Assembly: GCF_021134715.1 (NCBI RefSeq)
Contig: NC_060018.1
Location: 11,859,501 to 11,923,500, forward strand
Direction: 5' to 3'
Length of the DNA stretch: 64,000 nucleotides
From: Daphnia pulex
Lineage: Eukaryota; Arthropoda; Branchiopoda; Diplostraca; Daphniidae
Positions 24,849 to 35,569 of the stretch are shown here, in pieces. Every line of letters begins with the position of its first letter. Position 1 is the stretch's first letter. The position numbers and the translations under genes were made by a program. Below the pieces are notes generated by a model. That model saw nothing but the letters and a program-made list of their open reading frames with translations. It was not told where the DNA came from and searched no databases.

Positions 24849-26543
24849 GGGGAGAGGGGGACTAGTTGGCAGGGTCACTTTTTGTGAATTTATTTGAATT
24901 TTTTGACCACACATTTTGCAAATTGAATGAATAAATCAAATTCAGATTTCAATTCTCTGTGAATTGATCGTATGTGTTTACAATGTTCATTTATACGAAA
25001 TTGTGAAATTGAGAAAAACTGCAAACAAAAGTCTGCCAACTTGCCCAACCTACGGGGTAAGTTGGCACCTGACGATTCTCCATTGCTCCAAAATTTCTAG
25101 GTCGAATTTTGAAAACTTTCAACTCGGCATCTCGTGAGAAATCTGTATGCCAACATGCCCCTCAAAATTACTGACAACTAACCCCACAGGGTGATTTTCG
25201 AACAAATAAATTGATAACTAAATAACTTTTTAACAAGCGATCCACGATTCAAGTAGACCGAAATCATGGAGGGGCTTTCCAGATCTAAATCCGGAAAAGG
25301 CCTTAAAAATATAAAAAAAATATAGGCATGTTTGTCTTCGCACGCCGGATTTACCTGCGTTTGCAGAATTACAAAATTCCCACCCGTTTAGGAGTTATTT
25401 AGCTCTAAAGTTTGGGTTTTTTGAATTTTGTCAGAAAGTGGGGGGGCTTTGACATCCATTTTCGGAAAAGCGGGGGAGCTAGGGAAAAAACTAATTTTTT
25501 AAAAAGGTTTATTGCATACTCAACCACCGAAATCCAAAAGGAATTTCCTTTCCGGATTTTATTGGTTGAGATATGACTGATTTAGTGAAAGGATTATTTA
25601 GCTGGTTTCCCTCCCTGGCTTGCAGCCATTTTTTCGTACGGTCCGCTGCGCTCCTGGTGGAAGCTAGCAGAAGGTCTTATACATCGGCCAATAAGAAATC
25701 TGGGTTCACTATATATGAAGGCCTGTATAAATGCAATGGGTCTAATGAGAAGGCCGATATATAAGACCTTCTGCTGGCTTCCGCCAGGAGCGCAGCGGAC
25801 CGTACGAAAAAATGGCTGCAAGCCAGGGAGGGAAACCAGCTAAATAATCCTTTCACTAAATCAGTCATATCTCAACCAATAAAATCCGGAAAGGAAATTC
25901 CTTTTGGATTTCGGTGGTTGAGTATGCAATAAACCTTTTTAAAAAATTAGTTTTTTCCCTAGCTCCCCCGCTTTTCCGAAAATGGATGTCAAAGCCCCCC
26001 CACTTTCTGACAAAATTCAAAAAACCCAAACTTTAGAGCTAAATAACTCCTAAACGGGTGGGAATTTTGTAATTCTGCAAACGCAGGTAAATCCGGCGTG
26101 CGAAGACAAACATGTCTGTATTTTTTATATATTTTTAAGGCCTTTTCCGGATTTAGATCTGGAAAGCCCCTCCATGATTTCGGTCTACTTGAATCGTGGA
26201 TCGCTTGTTAATGTAGAAATGTCGGGTTTCTTTTTAAAATAAGACAAAATTAATTCTTTTTTGGTTGGGTTTTCTGACACTCTAAGAGACTTAGAGACGA
26301 CGACTTAGAGACACTATGAGAAAAATAAAAAGTGCTGAGAGGCCCAAAAAAACTTTTTGCCGTTTTTTTTTCTTTTTGCTATAACTCCTGTTGGGGAAGT
26401 CGTATACTTTTGAAATTTTGTATGAGCAATCTAGATGTTGTCTTTCATATTTGGTGTAAAAGGCTTGATTTGTTTTGGTCTGTAAGAGGTCTAAATAGCA
26501 AAATGCCAACTTACCCCACCTGCCAACTAACCCCCCTCTCCCC
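24849..26543. mobile_element. TA-flanked inverted-repeat element (non-autonomous, mariner-like)
   Basis: Terminal inverted repeats begin GGGGAGAGGGGGACTAGTTG on the left and match the reverse complement of the right end. Both ends are flanked by TA (24847-24848 and 26544-26545), the target of Tc1/mariner-type transposases. No transposase frame is present. The interior holds a second, larger palindrome at 25231-26210. Inserted into the coiled-coil coding fragment. Confidence 0.75.
25231..26210. repeat. Long palindrome: 459-bp arms with 62-bp loop
   Basis: Positions 25231-25689 and 25752-26210 are near-perfect reverse complements (few mismatches by eye) with equal arm length. The single strand would form a hairpin of about 459 bp. 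It is nested in the TA-flanked element and has no coding content of its own. The open frames in it (such as the pair at 25573 and 25868) are mirror copies. Confidence 0.9.
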
Positions 26544-26693
26544 TATAGAAAGGAAAGATTTTATGTGCTCACCTCATATAAAAAATCAACGATTCCGGCA
26601 AAGGTTTCATGCGGTTTGGCGCATTGCCAGCACGGCTGTTATCGACTGAATGGCTAGCGCGACTTCGATTCGCGGAGCTGCCATTTGATTAAT

Positions 26694-27516
26694 GGAGACC
26701 TTTCCTATAACATGTAATGGTATTTTTCGTGTTTAATCAGTGTAGAATACTCTATTTTACATTAAATATAAGAGAAAACTCATTACATGTGACAGGTTGC
26801 ATTGGTGTTGAAGAAATACCAAAAACAAGTCTAAAACATCTAGCCTGAAATATTTCAAAATCGTGGTGGAGACCTTTCCTATCACATGTAATGGTATTTT
26901 ACGTGTATTATCAGTGTAGAATAGTCTATTTTACAATAATTATAAGAGAAAACTCATTACATGTGACAGGTTGCATTGGTGTTGAAGAGATACAAAAAAA
27001 AACGTCCAAAACATCTAGCCTGAAATATATCCAAATCGTGGTGGAAAACTTTGCTATCACATGTAATGGTATTTTTTGTGTTGAATCAGTGTAGAATACT
27101 CTATTTTACAATAATTATAGGAGAAAACTCATTATATGGGACAGGTTACACTAGTGTTGAAGAAAAAAAAAACGTTCCAAAAATCTAGCCTGAAATATTT
27201 CCAAATCGTGGTGGAGACCTTTCCTATAAAATATAATGGTATTCTTCGTATTGAATCAGTGTAAAACACTCTATTTTACAATAATTTTAAGAGAAAACTC
27301 ATAACATGTGACCTGTTGCATTGGTGTTGAAGAAAAACAAAACGTCCCAAAGTTCTAGACTGAAATATTTCCAAATCGTGGTGGAGACCTTTCCTATCAC
27401 ATGTAATGGTATTTTTCGTGTTTAATCAGTGAAGAATACTCTGATTTGAAATAATTATAAGAGAAAACTCATTACATTTGACAGGTTTCATTGCTGGTGT
27501 TGAAGAAATACCAAAA
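26694..27516 (+). repeat. Satellite A, forward array (five units)
   Basis: Units start with GGAGACCTTTCC-like sequence at 26694, 26868, 27043, 27213 and 27383, a period of 170-175 bp. Each has ACATGTAATGGTATTTT, GACAGGTTGCATTGGTGTTG and AATCGTGGTGG segments. Same family as 28459-29905 in opposite orientation. Confidence 0.92.
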
Positions 27517-28458
27517 AATAAGGGAATTTATTTATTTATGAAATTCATTGCTTCAATGAACTTTAAATGGTGTATTGGACATCAATTAACACATCCTAAA
27601 GAGAAAAAAATCTTTTGGATTAGTGAAACCATCAAAAAAGCAAATTCATATTCAGCAAAAGTGGTGTGACCCAGCTACTGAACTTATTTCTATTCCTACA
27701 TGAATTCCTTTGGAATTCATTGCTTCAATGAACTTAAAATGGTGTATTGGACATCAATTAACACATCGTGTAAGAAAGAAATCTTTTGGATTAGTGAAAC
27801 CATCAAAATAGCAAATTCATATTCAGCTAAATGGTGTGACGCAGCTACCGAACTTATTTCTATTCCTACATGAATTCCTTTGGAATTTATTGCTTCAATG
27901 AACTTAAAATGGTGTATTGGACATCGATCCACACATCCTGTAAGAAAGAAATCTTTTGGATTAGTGAAACCATCAAAATAGCAAATTCATATTCAGCAAA
28001 AATGGTGTGACCCAGCTACCAAACTTATTTCTATTCCTACATGAATTCTTTTGGAATTTATTGCTTCAATGAACTTAAAATGGTGTATTGGACATCGATT
28101 AACACATCCTGTAAGAAAGAAATCTTTTGGATTAGGGAAACCATCAAAATAGCAAATTCATATTCAGCAAAAATGGTGTGACGCAGCTACCGAATTTATT
28201 TCTATTCCTACATGAATTCCTTTGGAATTTATTGCTTCAATGAACTTAAATTCGTGTATTGGACATCGATTAACACATCCTGTAAGAAAGAAATCTTTTG
28301 GATTAGTGAAACCATCGAAATAGCAAATTCATATTCAGCAAAAATGGTGTGGCCCAGCTACTGAACTTATTTCTCTCTTTCAAAGTTTCTATTTCTAATC
28401 TTACATGATTCCTTTGGAATTCATTGCTTCAATGAACTTAAAATGGTGTATTGGACAC
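27517..28458 (+). repeat. Satellite B, forward array (six units)
   Basis: Units with TTCATTGCTTCAATGAACTT begin at 27544, 27716, 27886, 28057, 28228 and 28420. The period is about 171 bp, with the last unit 192 bp because of an insertion. Each carries GGTGTATTGGACATC and AAGAAATCTTTTGGATTAG. A diverged version occurs reversed at 29906-30690. Confidence 0.92.
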
Positions 28459-29905
28459 AATAGAGTATTCTTCACTGATTAAACATGAAAAATACCATTA
28501 TATATGATAGGAAAGGTCTCCACCACTATTTGGAAATATTTCATGGTATTTCTAGAACACCAATGCAACCTGTCACATGTACTGAGTTTCTTCTTATAAT
28601 TATTGTAAAATAGAGTATTCTATACTGATTCAACACGAAAAATACTAATACATGTGATAGGAAAGATCTCCACCACGATTTGGAAATATTTCAGGCTAAA
28701 TGTTTTGAATGTTTTTTTGGTATTTCTGCAACACCAATGCAACCTGTCACATGTACTGAGTTTCTTCTTATAATTATTGTAAAATAGAGTATTCTATACT
28801 GATTCAACACGAAAAATACTAATACATGTGATAGGAAAGGTCTCCACCATGATTTGGAAATATTTCAAGCTAGATGTTTTGTACGTTTTTTTGGTATTTC
28901 TTCAACACCAATGCAACCTGTCACATGTACTGAGAATCTTCTTATAATTATTGTAAAATAGAGTATTCTATACTGATTCAAAACTAAAAATCCTAATACA
29001 TGTGATAGGAAAGGTCTCCACCATGATTTGGAAATATTTCAAGCTAGATGTTTTGTACGTTTTTTTGGTATTTCTTCAACACCAATGCAACCTGTCACAT
29101 GTACTCAGTTTCTTCTTATAATTATTGTAAAATAGAGTATTCTACACTGATTCAAAACTAAAAATCCTAATACATGTGATAGGAAAGGTCTCCACCACGA
29201 TTTAGAAATATTTCAGGCTAGATGTTTTGTACGTTTTTTTGGTATTTCTTCAACACCAATGCAACCTGTCACATGTACTGAGAATCTTCTTATAATTATT
29301 GTAAAATAGAGTATTCTATACTGATTAAAAACTAAAAATCCTAATACATGTGATAGGAAAGGTCTCCACCATGATTTGGAAATATTTCAGGCTAGATGTT
29401 TTGTACGTTTTTTTGGTATTTCTTCAACACCAATGCAACCTGTCACATATACTGAGTTTCTTCTTATAATTATTGTAAAATAGAGTATTCTATACTGATT
29501 CAAAACGAAAAATACTAATACATGTGATAGGAAAATTCTCCACCACGATTTGGAAATATTTCAGGCTAGATGTTTTGTACATGTTTTTGGTATTTCTTCA
29601 ACACCAATGCAACCTGTCACATGTACTGAGTTTCTTCTTATTATTATTGTTAAATAGAGTATTCTATACTGATTCAACACGAAAAATACTAATCAATGTG
29701 ATAGGAAAGGTCTCCACTATGATTTGGAAATATTTCAGGCTAGATGTTTTGTACGTTTTTTTCGTATTTCTTCAACACCAATGCAACCTGTCACATGTAC
29801 TGAGTTTCTTCTAATAATTATTGTAAAATAGAGTATTCTATACTTATTTAACACGAAAAATACTAATTCATGTGATAGGAAAAGTCTCCACCACGATTTG
29901 GAAAT
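28459..29905 (-). repeat. Satellite A, reverse array (nine units)
   Basis: Reverse-complement units of satellite A, marked by GGTCTCCACCA-like sites at 28515, 28675, 28839, 29013, 29187, 29361, 29535, 29709 and 29883. From 28839 on the period is 174 bp, so this part is more homogeneous than the forward array and probably expanded more recently. Confidence 0.92.
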
Positions 29906-30690
29906 AAACATCGATTGGAAACAATTTCAATGAATTTAAAATGACGATATAAATTTTTTTAAAAGTTTAAACAAATTTCTTGTTACACGATATGTTAATT
30001 CGATGTCCAATACACTATTTTAAGTCTTTAAAATCAATGAATCTATTAAGACATTCATGAAGGAAAAGAAATAGAAATAAGAGTTGATAGTAACCTTTCC
30101 AGGAAGTCAAAACACAACTTCAATGAATTTGAAATGACGATATAAATTGTTTTACAAGTTTAAACAAATTTCTTGTTACACAATATGTTTATTCGATGTC
30201 CAATACACTATTTAAAGTCTTTAAAATCAATGAATCTATTAAGACATGCATGAAGGAAAAGAAATAGAAAGAGGGTTGATAGAAAATCTTCCAGGAACTG
30301 AAAATGACCACTTCAATTAATTTGAAATGACGATTCTGATTGTTTTCAAATTTCAAGGGTTTTCCTGTTACAGGATATGTTAATCGATGTCCAATAGACT
30401 ATTCAAAGTCTTTAAAATCAATGAATCCATTAAGACATGCATGAAGGAAAAGAAATAGTAATAAGGGTTAATAGAAAATCTTCCAGGAACTTAAAATTAC
30501 CACTTCAATAAATTTGAAATGACAATTCTGATTGTTTTACAAATTTCAAGGGTTTTTCTGTTACAGGATATGTTAATAGATGTCCAATACACTATTTCAA
30601 GTCTTTAAAATCAATGAATCTATTAAGACATGCATGAAGGAAAAATAATAGAAATAAGGGTTGATAGAAAATCTTCCAAAGAACTGAAAA
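29906..30690 (-). repeat. Satellite B, reverse array (four units)
   Basis: Diverged reverse-complement units of satellite B, marked by GATGTCCAATA at 30002, 30195, 30386 and 30579, a period of 191-193 bp. Shared segments with the forward array include the GATGTCCAATACAC region and a TAGAAATAAG tract. Confidence 0.85.
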
Positions 30691-30809
30691 TGACCACCGG
30701 AAAGGAGGTGCTGTTTCTTTTTTTTTTAAATAACGAATTAATTTTTACGATTCCCGCAGGCTGACAAAAACCCATTAACGTCGGTTCTGTACAGTCTGGT
30801 ACGGTAAGG

Positions 30810-32369
30810 TTAAGGGAACGAATTTCCAAAAATCTTATCGAGCAACGATTGCCCATTAAAAATGGTGAAATCGGGATAAACACCGTATTCTTCAGCCGAA
30901 ATGATGTTGTCACCGAATGACATGAAGATGACATCAGAAGGTGGAATTCCAGCATTTTCTAGATCATTCAGGAGAGCCACCTACAAGAATGAAGATGTGG
31001 GAAAATTGAAGTAATAAAGGGGGACTATGAAACTTACGTAAATAGCTTGCAAGTTTTCCGTTGAGACTTTCCAGCCGGGCATGTAGTGAAATTTAAAAAG
31101 ATCGGCTACATATGCCAGTGGAAGGTGGAGATCGGAGTATCCTATATTAGACTGGTCGTGTGTCAACATATCCGATAACAAACTATGGATAGATCCGTGT
31201 CCAGCTGCCTCAGTAATGATGTGTAGGGGAGACCGGACCCATATTGGACACTGTACCACGTTAGACAGGGTCGGTAAAAATAGTAAAAATGATTTTAAAA
31301 ATCCAATTTTTCTATAGTTTATTCTTTGTGGGGTAATCTTTAACTATTATAAGTTTCATCAAAATCTCTTGGTTATTGCCTGAGATATTCAAGAAATAAA
31401 AAAAACCCTAAAAAATTCGCAAATAATTTCCCCACTTACAGTGACATTTTGTCGAAGAGTGACGGGCGAAATAAAAACTGTTCTCATAAAAATATAGATC
31501 AGAAAACTTTTTCAGTTTTAAAGATATCATTTCCAAAATGTGTTTGGGGTTTGACTACATTACCATCTACATTTCCTGATTTTTTTCATAATTTTTTATT
31601 TATCCTATCCCTCTTTTAATAACCTGTCTAACATGGTACAGACGTCTGTCCAATATTACCCTTGTCTGGTAAAAAAAACCCCAAAAAATTGAAATCTCTA
31701 TAACTTTTACCATTTTAAAGGTACGTAACTGAAAAAAATCATGGGTGTGCGGAAACTATTTCCGCGTGTTTTTGCAAAAAAAATCTTTCTTTTGGGTAAG
31801 GGGATGGGAGATATAGAAAAAAAAAACGGAACTGTCCAATATGGGTCCGGTCTACCCTATTTCGTAGTCCATTCCTGTACTCTCTTTTAGAAAATTTCGA
31901 ATTTTCCTAAAATAAAAAAAAAATAGTTTTGAATGTTAATTGCAAATGGAATTCTTCTTACCCAAAGTTATCATGCACACATTTTCGCAAATTATTGAAA
32001 ACCTTATCTGGAATCGCTCGTCCACCTGACGATCTAGTTGCCAGGGCAACAACAAAACAATTGGCAGAGGATCGAATATATTTCATAGGTGGACAATTCC
32101 ATGCATGTCTTCTGTGTGTTAGATTAGGACCATTTTCTTTGCATTGACGACAAATTTCTGTTTTCTTGTGAAGGTTTGCAGCCGACCCCAGGTGGCCTTC
32201 ATCCTGGCACCAGATTCCGTGGGATAACTTGTGATACTCTGTTTTCGGTAATACCCCATTAACAGGTTTGACGAATCCGCTATCCTTCTTCGGTAGTCGA
32301 GATACTTCTGTTTTTCCAGTTCCCATTAAAACAGGAATTACTTTATCCTGATGTTCTTTCTTCGTCTGC
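30810..32369 (-). pseudogene. Unknown gene family, copy 2 (5' truncated, split by a TA element)
   Basis: Not recognised, but homologous along its length to copy 1 (22409-23762). Exons: 31962-32369, then an exon at 31038-31906 interrupted by the element 31226-31857, then 30810-30980 ending in a stop. Conserved features are LPKKDSGF, HGIWCQDEGHLGSA, ICRQCKENG, YEIHIITEAAGHGSIHSLL, DLHLPLAYVADLF and AGIPPSDVIFMSFG. The frame is intact in all three exons apart from the insertion, and leaving out the element with one TA restores the exon reading. The first exon, present in copy 1, is absent: upstream sequence switches to an enoyl-CoA isomerase fragment at about 32386. The intron positions match copy 1, so the duplication was by DNA, not retroposition. 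Confidence 0.6.
31226..31857. mobile_element. 632-bp TA-flanked MITE inside a coding exon
   Basis: Terminal inverted repeats of about 25 bp (GGGGAGACCGGACCCATATT on the left; the right end is its reverse complement with one change) are flanked by TA at 31224-31225 and 31858-31859. No transposase frame. It splits an exon of unknown gene copy 2. The GGGGAGA start resembles the element at 24849-26543, so both may have used the same transposase. Confidence 0.8.
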
Positions 32370-32386
32370 CTGTATGTTAGGGATGG

Positions 32387-32836
32387 TTTCAAACTCCTTT
32401 CAGTGCGCTGGGACAGTCGCCGGAAGCCTGCTCATCTTATACTTTTCCCAAGCTCATGGGATCCTTAAAAGCCAACAAAATGCTGCTTTTCAACAAGAAA
32501 ATTACTGCCGTCGAAGCGTGCAAAATAGGTCTGGTCACTGAAGTCTTTCAAGATGCCAACTTCCAAAGTGAGGTGTGGCCAAAAATTAAGGAATGGTCCG
32601 AACTACCCATCAACGTGAGAGGATTGCTAAAATATTTCATTAAATTGACTATAATTAATTTCACTTCTCTTTCTTTTACAGTCGTTAGTTTACAGCAAGC
32701 AATTGAGTCGCCAGTTTGACACTGAAATATTGCACAAAGTTAATAACGATGCCGAATGCGAACGTTGCTGGAGCGTTGGCAATCAGAAGACTGCATGGAA
32801 GCCATCATGAAATTCTTCAGTAAAAATTCGAAATGA
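32387..32836 (+). pseudogene. Enoyl-CoA delta isomerase 2-like, 3' fragment
   Basis: Two exons (32387-32614 and 32682-32836). The first encodes [20 protein letters not shown], then [22 protein letters not shown], which matches the C-terminal half of the crotonase domain of peroxisomal/mitochondrial ECI2. The second ends RWQSEDCMEAIMKFFSKNSK in a frame reached only by a one-base shift near 32763-32774. The 5' half of the gene is missing: the match stops abruptly at about 32386 where unknown gene copy 2 begins on the other strand. ECI2 moves double bonds during oxidation of unsaturated fatty acids. With no start and a frameshift this copy is probably non-functional; a complete paralog should exist elsewhere. 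Confidence 0.8.
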
Positions 32837-33493
32837 ATCAAATCCGTTTCTTAATTCAGACAGATTGTCTCTAATGAAAGACGTCCTGGTATATGGGTAA
32901 ATGGTGGAAAGCTTTAAAAATATATATATGAATTGGTTAGTAAAATGTTGTCAATTCACTTTTTTTAATAAATTTTCTTTTAAGTTTATGCGATAGAAAT
33001 CTACCCCGTTTATATCACGAATAGCAAATGAAGAAAAATAAATCATAATTTTAGATTTCCTGATAATTGCAATAATCGCTGTGCGATCGAAATCGGATTT
33101 ATGCGTAAACACAGGGCCGTACCAGTACGTCCTTCGGCGACTGCAGCAGGGCTTCATTTAATTATTCACGGGATGCGGTTTGAAATCATTGACTTTTCTC
33201 GCCGTTTGTTTACCTACACACGTCGTCAAGGTAACGCCTCGAAACAGCTATAGAGTTCATCATCTCGAACATGGGTTGGGTCCGAAATGGTGCTTCCCGA
33301 ACGAGGCCACAAACAAGGTATTTATATGACTTGATGAGAGTTGGATATTTTAAATCACATGTCATTCGTTTCATTACATTATTTCTGCTATAGACTATAA
33401 TACTCTGCTGCTCTGGTAATAATCAACACAGTTAAGTAGCCACCAAATCCCTACTATTTCGTTTCTTATTTTAAAATAAAAGTCTATCCCTTG
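32837..33493. other. Intergenic, nothing recognised
   Basis: About 650 bp of AT-rich DNA between the ECI2 fragment and the first Helitron. No domain or RNA gene was seen. Confidence 0.35.
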
Positions 33494-33806
33494 TCTATAA
33501 AACGGAAAGGGGGAAAAGGGGGCGGAGTTTGTTTGTGTATCTGTCTGTTTGTAAGTCCGTGTGAGCGCGCGCTGTGATTGGTCCACGGGCGACTACCTGC
33601 GAAAGGGTCGACTACGCCCGGGGCTACGACTGACCTCGCTCGGCGACTTGAACAAAAGACCGCCTAAAAGCTCAAACAAAGGCGATCGCTCGCGGGCAAG
33701 GGATCCACGGGCGAGGGGAATCAGCACGGGCAAGGGAATTTGCATAACGGGCTAATTTACACTAGCCCAACTAAAGACCGGCCCTGGACGGGCATAAAGT
33801 TACTAG
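33494..33806 (+). mobile_element. Short Helitron-like element
   Basis: The left end is probably TCTATAAAACGG at 33494 (uncertain). Internal GAGCGCGCGCTGTGATTGGT matches the subterminal part of the next Helitron. The right end has a GC hairpin (GGCCCTGGACGGGC) shortly before CTAG at 33803-33806, followed by T, as expected of Helitron 3' ends. No coding sequence. Confidence 0.6.
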
Positions 33807-34919
33807 TCCATATATAATAAAAGAACAAGCTTTTTTGGGAGGAGCCTGTGTCTGTCCCAATGAGAGCACGCTGTGATTGGTCAGTCCAGTCGCCCATCAA
33901 GAGGGGTGAAAACCGCCGCAGGTTTTCACCCTCCTTGCTGATGGTCAAATAGGGGGGTCGCTGCAAAGGGGAAAGGGGGGAAAGACAATGGGGTAAATTT
34001 CCGCGCCGTTGCAAAAAGAAGGGTGGGTACTGGCTCACACTCACAACGCAGTACGTGGCATCGATTTCTACGCCGCAAATATCGATATGTCAAATAGCAC
34101 CAAATTCAAATCGGTATTTCTGTTCGAAGGATACTGATTTCCGCCCCCACCATAGATTTCCCCTCAGATCAAGTCCCGTCTTATTTACAGTTTAGCAATT
34201 AATGTTATTATTTTTCACGTGAAAACGTATTTATTGGCGGGTAGAATAACGAATAGGAACCCACGGGCGAAATAACTTTGGACGATTTATCCACGGAATG
34301 ATTTAAAATTTAAAAATATAGGTAGAAAATAAAAATCTGTTGACTTGGCACGGGCAGATTTTTCAACGAGAAAAATTGGCGGGCAGATGGTAAACGGACA
34401 TATCTTTCTTATAAAAAGATTACATTCAAATAAACATTTAATCGAATTTAATTAAAAAAATCAATTGAATTCCAATCGCCCAATCGGCAGGCAGAAAACG
34501 AATAATTATCGAAATAACAACAATAGAAGAGCCTATCACTACGCAAGAAAAAACAATTCTTTTGTCTGGGAAGCCTGGGCAGATTTTCTACGATAACATT
34601 GGCACGGGCAGATGGGCAACGGCCCATGAGAATTTAGCAGTAAATGATCAAAACTTATTTTTTACCCATTTTGCTTAATAACCTGGGAAATAATCATAGG
34701 AAATTAATTACTCGCAATAATATTACATTTGTTAAATAACACGAATTGCTATCACCAGGCAGCTACCTATGAAGAAACGGACGTTGCCAAACAAAATTAC
34801 ACATGGTTACGTCTGGCGCTGTTTACGTGCAACACTCCTTGCTTTAAAAAAAAGTAGAAAATGATTCCGACTTTAAGCTAGACCTAAGTTCCCGGTCTCG
34901 ACCGGGCTCAAGTTACTAG
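33807..34919 (+). mobile_element. Non-autonomous Helitron, 1113 bp
   Basis: It starts TCCATATATAATAAAAGAAC and its first 90 bp are almost identical to the start of the autonomous Helitron at 45059. The 3' end has the hairpin CCCGGTCTCGACCGGG, then CTCAAGTTACTAG at 34907-34919, followed by T, the same ending as the autonomous copy. It abuts the preceding element with no spacer. No Rep/helicase frame, so it would need help in trans. Confidence 0.85.
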
Positions 34920-35569
34920 TTACTATGATAAGACACGTTTCATCAACAGCGTGAAAACCCAACCCCCCGAATCACGTCAGAGCCAAGCCCATTGGTTGTT
35001 GGTTGGTCATGTGACTGACGATGGCTTTTCTTGTCTGAATCAAAAAGGCTGTTTCCACCTGCGGGCTTTATACGCTTTACCGTTTTTCACTTGTTTTCAT
35101 TTCTTTTCTAATTCATTGTTATCCTCTTTGCTTCGACTTTTTACGTCCATTCAGTTGCATTGAAGAGGGGAAGGCGTGCGGTTGCACGACTGCAGCACGT
35201 CTATGCCCTTGCATCCGAAAAGCCATGCGTTCTCTTGTGTCGTGCCGGCCCCATATCCGATTCGAAAATCATTTCCCAGCATTGTTGGAAAGTAGGAGAA
35301 CAAGCCCAGTAACCACGTCATTTCGACAGTGACCTTGTTTCGAAGGGAATTTCGTGAATCTTTCGCCTACGCTTTTTTTATCGTCCGAATTTCCTTTTTC
35401 CTTAAACTACAAAAGAAAAAAAAAGAAGTGGCTCATTTAAAATACTTCAGCGGAGGCATTAGCTGGGAAACCGGTCGCCTTACAAGACGTGCCTTGCACG
35501 GCTCGCCTTCTAGACGAAAACAGGAGAAAGTTTTGATTTCAGTTGTGTCGTCATCGTATCATTGCGTAA
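34920..35569. other. 5' region of the choline-transporter-like gene
   Basis: 650 bp between the Helitron end and the ATG. Open frames here show no domain. The later part probably contains the promoter and 5' UTR. Confidence 0.35.

Larger units (their letters stand above)
24418..26649 (+). pseudogene. Broken coiled-coil gene fragment split by two insertions
   Basis: After an acceptor at 24416-24417, an open segment encodes a charged helical stretch (WLEAEAELKRLHNQLNDVN, then KFGKDEEKLRSSR), preceded by an in-frame TGA at 24450-24452. It runs into the right 248-bp repeat (24559-24807). In-frame coding resumes just after it (IAPKRIKEKLERFV) and is cut again by the TA-flanked element at 24849-26543. 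It continues after that element (ERKDFMCSPHIKNQRFRQRF) to a stop at 26647-26649. Dropping the TA element with one TA leaves the frame continuous across that junction. The parent gene is not recognised. Confidence 0.4.

Noticed and set aside
25573-25868. Paired frames starting MTDLVKGLFSWFPSLACSHF on opposite strands
   Set aside because: Mirror copies produced by the long palindrome; no independent coding evidence.
29524-29814. 96-codon frame with repeated FRLDVLYMFLVFLQHQCN
   Set aside because: Translation of satellite A; the repetition is that of the DNA.
26694-30690. CRISPR-like reading of the regular repeats
   Set aside because: Units are 170-193 bp, directly adjacent with no unique spacers, in a eukaryotic genome; they are satellites.
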